A stretch of 64,000 nucleotides of DNA from Bin76 sp963665765 (GTDB lineage: Bacteria; Actinomycetota; Acidimicrobiia; Spongiisociales; ZC4RG35): the NCBI GenBank assembly GCA_963665765.1, contig OY762464.1, positions 1,488,001 through 1,552,000 on the forward strand, written 5' to 3'. Positions 1-8,214 of this stretch are shown here, piece by piece; position 1 is the stretch's first letter, and each line of letters starts with the position of its first letter. The position numbers and the translations under genes are program-made. The notes below the pieces were generated by a model. That model did no database searches. It had not been told where the DNA came from and saw nothing but the letters and a program-made list of their open reading frames with translations.

Positions 1-2
1 TG

Positions 3-677
3 CAGCGCATCCGTCGCCAATACCGAGATCAACGCGAGGAAATGCAGCGTCGCATCACCGAATTGCAGCGCAGTCACGGCGCCTCACCTTTGGGTTGCCT
101 GGGGCCGCTCTTGGTTCAGTCGCCGATTCTCTTCGCCATCTTCCGGGTACTCAATGATCCCACCGGTCTGCAGAGCGACCTTTCCCCGGTTCCGTCCGGG
201 AGTGCGCTCTGGGAGGCCATCCGGGCTGATGAGGCTTCTTTCATGGGAATGGATCTGGCTTGGGCCCCTTCCCAGGCGATCACCGCCGGAATTGTGGCTT
301 CCATCCCCTATTTGGCGACCATGGTGGTCATGATCACCATTCAGTACATCCAGCAGTGGTACACCCAACGGGATCAAGCATCGGCCGCGGGGGGAGAACG
401 CCAGCAACGTCAGATGCAGATGTTCACCCGCATCATGCCCCTTTTCCTGGGTTTCATCTCGTGGAACTTCCCCGCCGGCCTGTTGCTGTACTGGACAACT
501 TCCAACACGGTTCGGTTGGGCCAGCAAATCACCATAAACTGGATGGACGGGCGACCGGAGCCGCCGGCCGGGCTCGGTCAGGAGGACAAGCCGGATTCGG
601 GAGGTCCCTCATCTTCTTCCTCCCCACCACACTCCCGTTCGGCAAAGAAGTCACGGAGGAGGAAGAGGAGGAACTGA
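3..677 (+). CDS. yidC: YidC/Oxa1 membrane protein insertase, C-terminal part (5' end outside window)
   Basis: The reading frame is open from the first bases, so the gene begins upstream of the window; 224 residues are visible. YidC/Oxa1 proteins insert and fold inner-membrane proteins, alone or with SecYEG. The visible part has the family's core stretch (GASPLGCLGPLLVQSPI), followed by hydrophobic segments near IPYLATMVVMITIQYIQQ and IMPLFLGFISWNFPAGLLLYW, the typical last transmembrane helices. It ends in a strongly basic tail (KKSRRRKRRN), common in Gram-positive YidC and thought to contact ribosomes. The jag gene starts 4 bases downstream, so the two are almost certainly co-transcribed, as in other actinobacteria. 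Confidence 0.95.
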   Translation, partial: QRIRRQYRDQREEMQRRITELQRSHGASPLGCLGPLLVQSPILFAIFRVLNDPTGLQSDLSPVPSGSALWEAIRADEASFMGMDLAWAPSQAITAGIVASIPYLATMVVMITIQYIQQWYTQRDQASAAGGERQQRQMQMFTRIMPLFLGFISWNFPAGLLLYWTTSNTVRLGQQITINWMDGRPEPPAGLGQEDKPDSGGPSSSSSPPHSRSAKKSRRRKRRN

Positions 678-681
678 GAAT

Positions 682-1500
682 ATGGAGTTGGTAGAAGTAC
701 GAGCCCGAACAGTGGAGTTGGCCGAACAGGCTGCTCTGGAAGAACTTGGGATAAAGGACCGCAACCGGGTGGAGTGGGAGATACTGCAGGAGCCCACCCG
801 GGGATTTTTGGGAGTGGGCCGGCAGGACGCCATTGTCAGGGCGAAGAGAATACCGGCCAGGCGTCGTCGAAGTCGGGGGAGGAAAAGTTCCGGTGGCAAG
901 CAAAAGTCAGGCCGCGGGTCCCCCAACCAGTCCCGGAACAAGAAGAATCAAGCCCCCGGCCGGGGCAAGAGTTCGGGAACTCGCTCCGCTAAGAACTCGC
1001 GCAAGGCCCCACCCCCGGCCTCCCGAAAAAAGAAGGCCGACTCTCCCTTGGAAACTCAGACAGAGGCGGCCGAGGAGTTCTTGACGGGCCTTCTGGAGGC
1101 AATTGAGGTACCGGCCAAAGTCCAAACCCGATTCGAAGAAGATCTGGTCGTGGCGGAAATCGAAGGGGAGGCCGCGGAAATCCTGGTCGGTCAGCACGGA
1201 GGTGGAATAGAGGCCCTGCACACTATCGCCAAGTCGGTGATCAAGCGCAAGACTTCCGGGGGAGCTCGACTCCGGCTGGATGTGGCCGGCTACGGGCGCC
1301 GTCGGCGGGAAGCGCTGGTTATCTATGCCACCGGGTTGGTTGAGCAGGTGCAGACCGAAGGTGGGGAATTGATGCTGGAGCCGATGAATGCCGCGGATCG
1401 CAAAGTAATCCACGATACCGTTTCCCAACATGAGGATGTGCGTTCGTTTTCGGAAGGCAACGCTCCTCATCGCTATGTGGTATTAGCCTATACCGAATAA
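682..1500 (+). CDS. khpB: Jag/KhpB RNA-binding protein (Jag-N, KH, R3H)
   Basis: This 272-residue protein has an N-terminal Jag-N domain (about residues 1-52, with the GFLGVG turn), a long Lys/Arg/Ser-rich linker (about 55-120) that is probably disordered, a KH domain around EILVGQHGGGIEALHTIAK, and a C-terminal R3H-like segment (RKVIHDTVSQHEDVRSFSEG, then a short tail). The canonical R-x3-H spacing is recognisable as RKVIH. KhpB proteins bind many small and messenger RNAs and influence cell elongation in Gram-positives. The gene follows yidC by 4 bases, the usual arrangement. The charged linker is longer than in many homologues. The identification is firm; which RNAs it binds is unknown. Confidence 0.93.
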   Translation: MELVEVRARTVELAEQAALEELGIKDRNRVEWEILQEPTRGFLGVGRQDAIVRAKRIPARRRRSRGRKSSGGKQKSGRGSPNQSRNKKNQAPGRGKSSGTRSAKNSRKAPPPASRKKKADSPLETQTEAAEEFLTGLLEAIEVPAKVQTRFEEDLVVAEIEGEAAEILVGQHGGGIEALHTIAKSVIKRKTSGGARLRLDVAGYGRRRREALVIYATGLVEQVQTEGGELMLEPMNAADRKVIHDTVSQHEDVRSFSEGNAPHRYVVLAYTE

Positions 1501-1533
1501 CGCAACATAGAACGGCCTCGACCAAACAAGTTG

Positions 1534-1567
1534 GGGGTCCACTTGGCAGGTATGGCTGGTTGACCCC
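1534..1567. terminator. weak inverted repeat between convergent jag and parB
   Basis: GGGGTC at 1534-1539 can pair with GACCCC at 1562-1567 across a 22-base loop, in the 85-base gap between the convergent 3' ends of jag and parB. There is no T-run on either side, so it could be a weak bidirectional terminator or chance. Confidence 0.3.
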
Positions 1568-1585
1568 ACCTGGCGCCGGGTTGTC

Positions 1586-2437
1586 CTATCCGGTGGTGAG
1601 TTTGGAGAAAACCCGCTGGAGGTCATCGATGGAGTTGAAGCTCACCTTGACGCTGCCCTTCTGATCTCGATAGCTGATCGAGACCGGCAGATCGAGTTGG
1701 TTGGCGAGGCGGGTCTCCAATTCCACGATCTCGGCGGGACGGACCTTTCCGGTGGGTCGGGGCGACCTTCTCCGTGGCGCTCTGGCCTTGGCCGCTTCTT
1801 CGACTTGACGCACGGTCCACCCTTCGGCGACCGCCCGCTTGGCAATGTGAGTGGCATATTTGGGATCAGACACGGCCAGGAGGGCTCGGGCGTGGCCGGC
1901 GGTGAGCTGGGCGGTCTCCAGCAACTCGAGGATGGCAGCAGGGAGACGCAGCAATCTGATGCTGTTCGCCACCGTGGCGCGGCCCTTTCCAACCCGATGG
2001 GCTATCTCCTGCTGGGTCAGATTGTATTCATCGATCAGGGCTTTGTAGGCGGTGGCCTCCTCAATGGGCGTCAGGTCCTGGCGTTGCAGGTTTTCCACGA
2101 GGGCCTGGACCAGAGAACCAGTGGTGTCCGCCCGGCGGAGGAGGGCAGGAATGGTTTCCAGCCCGGCCAACTGAGCGGCCCGCCAGCGACGCTCCCCGGA
2201 GATGAGCGTATACCCGTCATCCGATTCTTGCACCACCACGGGTTGCAATAGGCCCACCTCTATGATCGACCGGGCGAGACCTCGCAGGGCGTCCTCGTTG
2301 AACTGGGTGCGAGGCTGGGAGGGATTGGGTTTGATCAGGCTAACCGGCACCTCCCGGTAGGGGGAGTCCACGTGAGGCTCGCCAGTGGGGATGAGAGCAC
2401 TTATCCCCCGGCCCAAGCCTCCTCGTCGGCTGGTCAT
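1586..2437 (-). CDS. parB: chromosome partitioning protein ParB
   Basis: ParB binds parS sites, loads as a CTP-dependent clamp and recruits condensin, with ParA driving origin segregation. The 283-residue protein has the N-terminal ParB/Sulfiredoxin domain with the CTP-binding motif GERRWRA at 81-87. A helix-turn-helix follows (NLTQQEIAHRVGKGRATVANS, about 134-155), then a charged linker and a C-terminal dimerisation region ending in VSFNSIDDLQRVFSKL. Its start overlaps the parA stop by 4 bases, so the two are translationally coupled. Two parS sites lie about 1.4 kb away at the rsmG start. Length and domain order are normal. Confidence 0.97.
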   Translation of the reverse strand: MTSRRGGLGRGISALIPTGEPHVDSPYREVPVSLIKPNPSQPRTQFNEDALRGLARSIIEVGLLQPVVVQESDDGYTLISGERRWRAAQLAGLETIPALLRRADTTGSLVQALVENLQRQDLTPIEEATAYKALIDEYNLTQQEIAHRVGKGRATVANSIRLLRLPAAILELLETAQLTAGHARALLAVSDPKYATHIAKRAVAEGWTVRQVEEAAKARAPRRRSPRPTGKVRPAEIVELETRLANQLDLPVSISYRDQKGSVKVSFNSIDDLQRVFSKLTTG

Positions 2438-3225
2438 CGGTGGTCGACTTTCGGGGATGGGAGTCTGCCGCGGAGTTCCTCAGCGAGTCTCCGGTAGGCA
2501 ATGGCGCCTCGGTTCATGGGATCGAACACCTCAATGGGTTCGCCGAAGGAAGCTGCTTCAGCCAGACGGATGCGGCGCGGTATGTATGAGCGAAAAACCG
2601 TTTTCCCGAAGTGCTCCTTCACCTGGGCGGAGACTTCCCTGGATAGCCGAGTTCGGTCGTCCAGCATGGTTAGCAGTACGCCCACCAATTCCAGGGAAGG
2701 ATTGAGCGCCGAACGGACCATATTGATGGTCCGCTGCAATTCCACCAAACCGTCCAGCGCATATTGCTCGCATTGCATGGGGATGATTACGTATCGGGCG
2801 GCGGCCAGGGCATTGACTGTCAAAAGACCCAAAGAAGGAGGACAATCTATCAGGATGTAGGCATATCGGCCTTCCAAGGGACGCAGGATGTTACGCAAGA
2901 GCTGTTCGCGCGCCAAAAGCGGGACCAGTTCAATAGTGGCGTCGGCGAGGTAGCGGGTGGAGGGCAGGATATAGAGGTTGCGTACCGCAGTCGGCTCTAT
3001 GGCATCTTCGACGTCGGCGCCCTTCAGGAGAACATCATAGATGGAAACCTCGATCTCGTCTTGATCCAGGCCCAATCCGGAGGTGGCATTGGCCTGCGGG
3101 TCCATGTCCAGCACCAGAACCGACTCGCTAAAGCCGGCGAGAGCGGCGCCTAGATTGATCGAGGTGGTGGTTTTCCCCACCCCACCCTTTTGGTTGGTAA
3201 TCGCGATCAACGCCGAGGAGATCAT
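2434..3225 (-). CDS. parA: chromosome partitioning ATPase ParA
   Basis: This 263-residue ParA/Soj ATPase has the deviant Walker A motif KGGVGKT at residues 13-19. Its Walker A' region is VLVLDMDPQANATSGLG and its Walker B is YILIDCPPSLGLLTVNAL. It works with ParB to move replicated origins apart. It overlaps rsmG upstream and parB downstream by 4 bases each, giving a compact rsmG-parA-parB operon. The N-terminus is short (MISSALIAITNQ), so there is no extra regulatory extension like those in plasmid ParA proteins. Confidence 0.97.
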   Translation of the reverse strand: MISSALIAITNQKGGVGKTTTSINLGAALAGFSESVLVLDMDPQANATSGLGLDQDEIEVSIYDVLLKGADVEDAIEPTAVRNLYILPSTRYLADATIELVPLLAREQLLRNILRPLEGRYAYILIDCPPSLGLLTVNALAAARYVIIPMQCEQYALDGLVELQRTINMVRSALNPSLELVGVLLTMLDDRTRLSREVSAQVKEHFGKTVFRSYIPRRIRLAEAASFGEPIEVFDPMNRGAIAYRRLAEELRGRLPSPKVDHR

Positions 3226-3863
3226 GTGCTGTCCATGCTAAGGAGCCAAACCGGATAACCCATAATACTTTTTGGTGCCTTCCAGACTCGGTAACCGTGA
3301 ATCCGAGGCCGGGATCGGTGAGATCCGCCCACTACCGCCGTTCCGGGAGAAGCGAGCAGGCGGGCAAAGTCCCTTCTGAGCCCTCCTGGCGACCCTACTC
3401 CGCGACATACGAGCAAATCGGACCGAGCGGTCCACTCTCTCAGCCCAACGGTGACTACCTTGACGTTGTCCAGGTCGAGGATGCGAACTGCTCGCCGGAC
3501 CAGATCGGTGCGACGAGAGGACCTGTCCAGCAGGATTACCTCGGTGGTGGGCCAAGCGATGGCCAACGGAAGACCTGGTAAGCCCACTCCCGTGCCCACA
3601 TCTACCAGGGAACGGGGAGGGTGAGCACCATCCCAGGGGCGAGCGAACAGGAGAGAGTCGGCGATATGGCGTGAATACACCACCGGCCCCTCTGATGGCC
3701 CGAGGCCTCCGGCTGGAATCGCCTCTTCCACCAGCCAAGTGGCCAGCAGGGTAAGTTGATCCTGTTGAGACTGACCAAGCTGAAGGCCTGCCCACCGGGC
3801 GGCCCGATTCGCCACCGAAAGAGGGCCCCCCGAGGTCAGGTGTTTCACGTGGAACACGACCAA
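3222..3863 (-). CDS. rsmG: 16S rRNA (guanine-527-N7) methyltransferase RsmG (GidB)
   Basis: RsmG methylates G527 of 16S rRNA using S-adenosylmethionine; loss in other bacteria gives low-level streptomycin resistance. The SAM-binding motif LVDVGTGVGLPGLPLAIA and the following ILLDRSSRRTDLVRRA are clear. The protein is 213 residues, close to the family norm. The start is uncertain: the first TTG is at 3863 and a GTG lies two codons later. Both candidate 5' ends read through parS, which encodes FHVKH, a common feature of actinobacterial gidB genes. It heads the rsmG-parA-parB operon and overlaps parA by 4 bases. Confidence 0.93.
   Translation of the reverse strand: MVVFHVKHLTSGGPLSVANRAARWAGLQLGQSQQDQLTLLATWLVEEAIPAGGLGPSEGPVVYSRHIADSLLFARPWDGAHPPRSLVDVGTGVGLPGLPLAIAWPTTEVILLDRSSRRTDLVRRAVRILDLDNVKVVTVGLREWTARSDLLVCRGVGSPGGLRRDFARLLASPGTAVVGGSHRSRPRIHGYRVWKAPKSIMGYPVWLLSMDST
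3841..3856. promoter_or_regulatory. parS site (one mismatch)
   Basis: TGTTTCACGTGGAACA differs from the 16-bp parS consensus TGTTTCACGTGAAACA at one base. It lies inside the 5' end of rsmG, where it encodes FHVKH. It is expected to be bound by the ParB encoded 1.4 kb away. Confidence 0.9.
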
Positions 3864-3890
3864 GGACGAGGAAAAGGCCGGGCCGGGTCA

Positions 3891-3906
3891 TGTTTCACGT
3901 GAAACA
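3891..3906. promoter_or_regulatory. parS site (perfect palindrome)
   Basis: TGTTTCACGTGAAACA is an exact 16-bp parS palindrome, 50 bases from the first site centre to centre, in the gap between rsmG and cwlM. Paired parS sites beside parAB mark the origin-proximal domain. Confidence 0.96.
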
Positions 3907-4043
3907 TGCGAGGGTAGCGGCGGACTTTTAGCCGGTCTCCCGGTGGGTTGGCAAGGTGTCGGCCCGTCTCCCCAGACCATAACCGGGTCAGGCCGCGGGC
4001 AGGAAACGAGCCGGCGCCGCAAATAACAAGCATGAAGTTTTCC

Positions 4044-5030
4044 TCATCGGGTTATCAACATCGTGTCAGCGCGTCCGCGGTTTTCGAAAAAGCGTTGCAG
4101 CCCGATCACCGCCGCCTCCCCGGTGGGCCCGCCCAAGTCGGTGGCCGCCACCACGACGGCCGGTGATCGGGTGTCCTTCAGAATGGCGGTCGCCTTGCCC
4201 TCCGTTTTCAGGGGTATGACTTCGGCCAGGCAGGCGGCGATCAGTTTGCCGGCCACGCTGTGGCTCCTTGGGGAGGCGAAGTAGCTGATGGTCCCCGGGG
4301 CCTGGGTGGCCAGCCGGAAGGAGATGATCAAATCGGCCCCCATGCGATTGGCGCGGCGCGCCCGTACCCGCTCGGGAAAGGTGCTGTCGACCCCCCGAGA
4401 CAAGATCGGCGTTCCGCCCTGTTGCTGGAGAGCGACCGAGGCGGCAGCTGCCGCCTCCCAACTCACCGCCGCCTCCTCCTGGGTGCGACAGGCGGGATCG
4501 AAATAGACTCGGGCGCCCACCAGCGTGGCTGGTCGGGAGCGGAGCCACTCTCGTTCCCTTAGCGCCACCCGGCCCGCCCTCATTGTCCCTCGCGCCACTA
4601 ACCGCAATTCCGTGATGACTTGCGGGCCGGAGACCCCGTCGATGGCCAGGCCCCGGTTGAGTTGGAAGTCCCGAAGGCCCCGTTCGGTCTGGGGGCCGAA
4701 TATCCCGTCCGGTTTGCCGGCATCGAAACCCAAGGCATCAAGGCGGCTTTGCAGTTCCGCCACATCATCCCCTCGCAGCATGGGTCGTCGCATAAGGAGC
4801 AGGCGGTCACCCAACCGATAGCCGGCCTCGTACAATGCTCTCCAGCAGTCTTGGCCCACCACCCCATCAATCAGCAGGCCACGGTCACCCTGAAAGGCCC
4901 GTACCGCGGCCAGAGTAGCTTCTCCGAACTCCCCGGGTGGATCACCGTCACAATCGTGACCCAGGGCAGAGAGACGTTCTTGTATGTCTCGTACCCCCTC
5001 CCCGGTACTGCCTAGCTGAAAGCGGCGCAT
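4044..5030 (-). CDS. cwlM: CwlM-like N-acetylmuramoyl-L-alanine amidase homologue, zinc site lost
   Basis: This 328-residue protein has two N-terminal peptidoglycan-binding-1 repeats (about 6-65 and 85-145, with GEFGEATLAAVRAFQ and DGIFGPQTERGLRDFQ), then an Amidase_3 fold. It has no signal peptide. In active Amidase_3 enzymes the zinc ligands sit in DPGHGG and in an I-S-x-H motif. Here the corresponding segments are VYFDPACRT and LIISFRLAT, so both histidines are missing. Mycobacterial CwlM shows the same losses and acts in the cytoplasm as a regulator of peptidoglycan precursor synthesis (MurA) rather than as a hydrolase. The neighbours trxA, trxB, parA and parB match the mycobacterial cwlM region. 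Orthology is strongly supported; the regulatory role is inferred by homology. Confidence 0.88.
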   Translation of the reverse strand: MRRFQLGSTGEGVRDIQERLSALGHDCDGDPPGEFGEATLAAVRAFQGDRGLLIDGVVGQDCWRALYEAGYRLGDRLLLMRRPMLRGDDVAELQSRLDALGFDAGKPDGIFGPQTERGLRDFQLNRGLAIDGVSGPQVITELRLVARGTMRAGRVALREREWLRSRPATLVGARVYFDPACRTQEEAAVSWEAAAAASVALQQQGGTPILSRGVDSTFPERVRARRANRMGADLIISFRLATQAPGTISYFASPRSHSVAGKLIAACLAEVIPLKTEGKATAILKDTRSPAVVVAATDLGGPTGEAAVIGLQRFFENRGRADTMLITR

Positions 5031-5121
5031 CTGACACCCTGATGGTTGCGGAAAACCGATCCCTTCGCCCGGTCAGGATAGAGCAGGGTCCCGGGGGAGT
5101 CCACCACCCCAGAAAGGCTGT

Positions 5122-5445
5122 TCAGAGGTGCTCTTTGAGGTTCTTGTAAAGCCAGGCTTTGGGACGGGCACCCACTATGCGCTGCAATTCTTGGCCGTTT
5201 TTGAACAGAATCATGGTAGGGATGCTCATCACGCCATAGCTGGCCGGCGATTGGGGGTTTTCGTCGATATTCAGCTTGGCGACGGTCAGCGTTTCGGGGT
5301 GCTCGGTCGCCAAGGCCTCGAGATGAGGGGCAACCAGCCGACAGGGTCCGCACCATTCGGCCCAGAAGTCGACCAGCACCGGGCGGTCGCCGGCAATGAT
5401 GTCCTGGAAATTCTGATCGGTGATGGTAAGCAGGTTGGTCGCCAT
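5122..5445 (-). CDS. trxA: thioredoxin
   Basis: This 107-residue thioredoxin has the active site WCGPC at residues 31-35, preceded by the usual VLVDFWAE strand, and the cis-proline segment SIPTMILFKNG. It reduces protein disulfides and is recharged by the thioredoxin reductase encoded immediately upstream (27-base gap). An AAGAAAGGAC-like purine-rich stretch precedes the ATG. Length and motifs are typical. Confidence 0.97.
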   Translation of the reverse strand: MATNLLTITDQNFQDIIAGDRPVLVDFWAEWCGPCRLVAPHLEALATEHPETLTVAKLNIDENPQSPASYGVMSIPTMILFKNGQELQRIVGARPKAWLYKNLKEHL

Positions 5446-5472
5446 TGATGTGTTCGTCCTTTCTTGATGGGC

Positions 5473-6411
5473 CTAGGACAGCCCAAGGGTGTTCTGAAGA
5501 TAATGGTCGGCATCCAAGGCGGCTTGGCAACCGGTGCCGGCCGCGGTGACGGCTTGACGGTAGACCGAATCCGCCACATCACCCGCCGCGAACACCCCCG
5601 GAACGGAGGTGGCGGTGCCGCCGGGTGCCTGAAGTGCTACATAGCCGCGCTGGTCTAGTTCAATCCACTTGCGGAAGAGATCCGTGTTGGGACGATGGCC
5701 GATGGCCACGAATACCCCGTCGACGGGCCGGTGCCGGGCGGCGCCGGTTACGGTGTCCAGCAAAGTGGCCCCGGTGACGGATTGGTCGCCGTGTATTTCC
5801 CCGACCACTGTGTTCCAGTCGATCTCGATCTTGGGGTTCTGAAATGCCCGCCGGGCCATGATGGCGGACGCGCGGAATTCGTCCCGACGATGAACTATGG
5901 TCACCGAAGAGGCGAATTTGGTGAGAAACAGAGCTTCCTCCATGGCCGAATCGCCTCCCCCGACTACCAGCAGGTCCTTGTCTTTGAAGAAAAAGCCGTC
6001 ACAGGTGGCGCAGGCGGAAACTCCTCGTCCGGTTAAGCGCTCCTCGCCGGGAATGCCCAGCCATTTGGCGCTGGCGCCGGTGGCGATGATCACCGTGTGA
6101 GCCCGGTGAACCGTGCTGTCGGCGGTGATCTGGAACGGAGTAGAGGAGAAGTCGACTGCAACGGCATCCTCCGTGGCCAGAACCGCGCCGAATCTCTCCG
6201 CCTGAGTCCGGAACTTCTCCATAATCTCGGGGCCCAGAACTCCCTCGGGGAAGCCGGGATAATTTTCCACGTCGGTGGTGATCATCAATTGGCCGCCGGG
6301 CGAGCTCCCCTCCAACACCAGAGGCGCCAATTCGGCGCGGGCCGCGTACAGCGCCGCGGTATAGCCGGCCGGCCCTCCGCCGATTATCAGGATCTTGTGC
6401 GCTTTGCTCAC
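5473..6411 (-). CDS. trxB: thioredoxin reductase
   Basis: This NADPH- and FAD-dependent enzyme reduces thioredoxin. I place the start at the GTG at 6411: it has an AGGTGG ribosome-binding site just upstream, gives the normal N-terminus (MSKAHKILIIGGGPAG), and overlaps the upstream gene's stop as GTGA. An upstream ATG in the same frame would add 34 untypical residues. The 312-residue product has the FAD dinucleotide motif at 10-16, the redox pair CATC (Cys134 and Cys137), the NADPH motif VVGGGDSAMEEA and a C-terminal FAD segment (GVFAAGDVAD). It forms a unit with trxA. Confidence 0.95.
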   Translation of the reverse strand: MSKAHKILIIGGGPAGYTAALYAARAELAPLVLEGSSPGGQLMITTDVENYPGFPEGVLGPEIMEKFRTQAERFGAVLATEDAVAVDFSSTPFQITADSTVHRAHTVIIATGASAKWLGIPGEERLTGRGVSACATCDGFFFKDKDLLVVGGGDSAMEEALFLTKFASSVTIVHRRDEFRASAIMARRAFQNPKIEIDWNTVVGEIHGDQSVTGATLLDTVTGAARHRPVDGVFVAIGHRPNTDLFRKWIELDQRGYVALQAPGGTATSVPGVFAAGDVADSVYRQAVTAAGTGCQAALDADHYLQNTLGLS

Positions 6412-6701
6412 TTGCCACCTCGGGAGCGGGTAGCTCCCCTGTTCCATATCAACCAACCGGCGACCAAAAATAGTCCTCCCAGGACTCCCAGGGAGCCGGC
6501 GGCGCCCAGCCAAACGGCCAAGGCTCGACGAGCTGCGATCAGGAGGAATGTCAGGCCGAGCGAAGCAAGTATCACCACAACGGCCAAGAGCAAAGCCAAG
6601 CGGATCCAGTTCTCCAACCGATCGGCCGTCAGAGCCCTGGCTCGGGCGGCAGCCGACTCCAAGGCATCGGCGAAGCGCGTGGGGAGATCGTCTAGTTGCA
6701 C
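6408..6701 (-). CDS. small two-helix membrane protein of unknown function
   Basis: This 97-residue protein begins with an amphipathic Ala/Arg/Leu-rich segment (about 5-32). Two hydrophobic helices follow (about 33-54, LALLLAVVVILASLGLTFLL, and 62-85, LGAAGSLGVLGGLFLVAGWL), then a short basic tail. Its stop overlaps the trxB GTG start by 4 bases (GTGA), which argues for translational coupling and a real gene. In mycobacteria the genes upstream of trxB encode SigM and its anti-sigma factor. No sigma factor is visible here and I do not recognise this family. The function is unknown. Confidence 0.75.
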   Translation of the reverse strand: MQLDDLPTRFADALESAAARARALTADRLENWIRLALLLAVVVILASLGLTFLLIAARRALAVWLGAAGSLGVLGGLFLVAGWLIWNRGATRSRGGK

Positions 6702-6790
6702 GATTACAAAAAGGCTAGCGCGGGCCGGCGGACGGAACGCTTGCCTCCCAAGTCCGGTAGCCTCTTGTTATCCAACGCCGAAACAGGCTG

Positions 6791-8155
6791 TCAACCCCAA
6801 AAACGCACCTCGGCGATGGAGGCGGAATAGTTCTCGGGGCCGAGATAGGGCAACTCCGTGAACCAGACCAGCCACGTCCCTTCCGGACGATCAGGCAAAG
6901 TAAGGAAGAAGGCGCTGGAAGCGATTTTTCCGGTGGCCACCGGTTCCCAGTCGCGCAAAGACGAGCCGGAGCTCTCCGCCCAAGCCAGTGTGTAGACCGT
7001 CCCCGGTGTTATCCCCAGCAACTCGAGTCTCCGCGCTCGGGGAGGCGGGATCATCATTAGGCCAACCCCGGCCTTGATCAGGGAAAGGGGGTCATAGTAG
7101 CGTTCCGTTCTCCAAGTGGTTTCCCGATCCCCGTCCACCAGGCGATCCAATCGGTGGTCCATTTCCCCTCCACCCCCGTAGGGATCAAAAGTGGCGACCT
7201 CGGGGGCGCTGAGCAGCCGCGGCGGCGGCGTGGTCAGGATCGGCGCCTCGGGAAGAGAGGATGCCGTCGGAGGGGGGTCGGTGCTCGGGGGAGCGAGGGT
7301 GGTGGCGGGTGGCGGAACAACGGTGGTCGGAGGAGTGGCGGAGACGGCGGGAGAGGAGACATTCGACGCCGAAGGCACCAGGGTTCCCAGCCCGACCAGA
7401 CCCACAGCGGCTAGAGTCAGCGCGGCGGCGGTCCATAAGGCGGAGGGAGAGGCGCGGGCTGCTTTGAGAGGGCGAGCCGCGGGCTCGGGCGCCGAATGCA
7501 GCAATCCCGCCAACTGGGATGAAGTGAGTTCCTCTCGGGCGGCTCGGCCAAAAATGTGGTCGATGGTGGGCGAGAGGCCGTCCACCAGTTCCGAGAGCGG
7601 CAATCCCCGAGACGGCCCGCCAATTGCCCATTGCTCCAGAGTGTTCACCAGTTGCACGACATCTGCTGTGAAGCTGCCCTCCCCCAGAGGTGATCCCACT
7701 CCGCCGAGCTTGGCCGGATGATCCACCGAGTAGTAGATGGCGTTGGAGTTGATGTTGCCGTGGTAGACCGCGGCATCATGAAGGGCGGCCAATGCTCCGG
7801 CCAAGCCCACGGCGTTCCTTTGAAACTGGAGAGGATCCGGCCGAGCGCCGGCCGCTTGCCGGTTCGAGAGGGCGGCTCCTCCGATCCACTCGTAGGCGGC
7901 GAACACCCCACCGGGAACCGATCCGGCATCATAGACGGAGAGCAGGTGGGTGTGGAAAGCGGCAGTCGATCGCCGCACGGCTAAAAGGTACTCCTTACGG
8001 AGGTCAGGGGGGGTCTCCGGTCCTATCACCCGAATCTGCACCGGCCGGTCCAGGACCGTGTCGGTGGCCAACCATTCTTCGATACCCTCGTTGCGGCCGA
8101 GACGGACCTCGAGGTGATAACGGTCTGGGAGAGGGGGCGGCATGAGTTTCGCCAT
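6791..8155 (-). CDS. membrane pseudokinase with extracellular Gal-binding-like domain (MviN C-terminal type)
   Basis: This 454-residue protein has a degenerate Ser/Thr kinase fold at about residues 10-215. The catalytic HRD loop reads YHGNINSNAIYY and the DFG position reads LGGVGSP, so phosphotransfer is not expected. After a linker comes one transmembrane helix (about 243-265), a Thr/Pro-rich stretch and an extracellular beta domain (about 315-454) with FDPYGGGGEMDHRLDRLVDG and KAGVGLMMI motifs. This architecture matches the part of mycobacterial MurJ/MviN (Rv3910) that follows its flippase domain, and the trxB-trxA-cwlM neighbourhood is the same. Here the 14-helix MurJ part is absent. It probably senses or scaffolds lipid II export; that is inference. 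Confidence 0.82.
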   Translation of the reverse strand: MAKLMPPPLPDRYHLEVRLGRNEGIEEWLATDTVLDRPVQIRVIGPETPPDLRKEYLLAVRRSTAAFHTHLLSVYDAGSVPGGVFAAYEWIGGAALSNRQAAGARPDPLQFQRNAVGLAGALAALHDAAVYHGNINSNAIYYSVDHPAKLGGVGSPLGEGSFTADVVQLVNTLEQWAIGGPSRGLPLSELVDGLSPTIDHIFGRAAREELTSSQLAGLLHSAPEPAARPLKAARASPSALWTAAALTLAAVGLVGLGTLVPSASNVSSPAVSATPPTTVVPPPATTLAPPSTDPPPTASSLPEAPILTTPPPRLLSAPEVATFDPYGGGGEMDHRLDRLVDGDRETTWRTERYYDPLSLIKAGVGLMMIPPPRARRLELLGITPGTVYTLAWAESSGSSLRDWEPVATGKIASSAFFLTLPDRPEGTWLVWFTELPYLGPENYSASIAEVRFWG

Positions 8156-8214
8156 CGAAGAATATCCTCGACAGCCAAGCTCAGGAGCGTGATCGGAATT
8201 ACTATCCGCAGGCG

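Noticed and set aside
3845..4033. 62-residue minus-strand frame containing MFHVKH
   Set aside because: The MFHVKH peptide comes from translating the parS palindrome. The frame has no domain and overlaps the rsmG start region.
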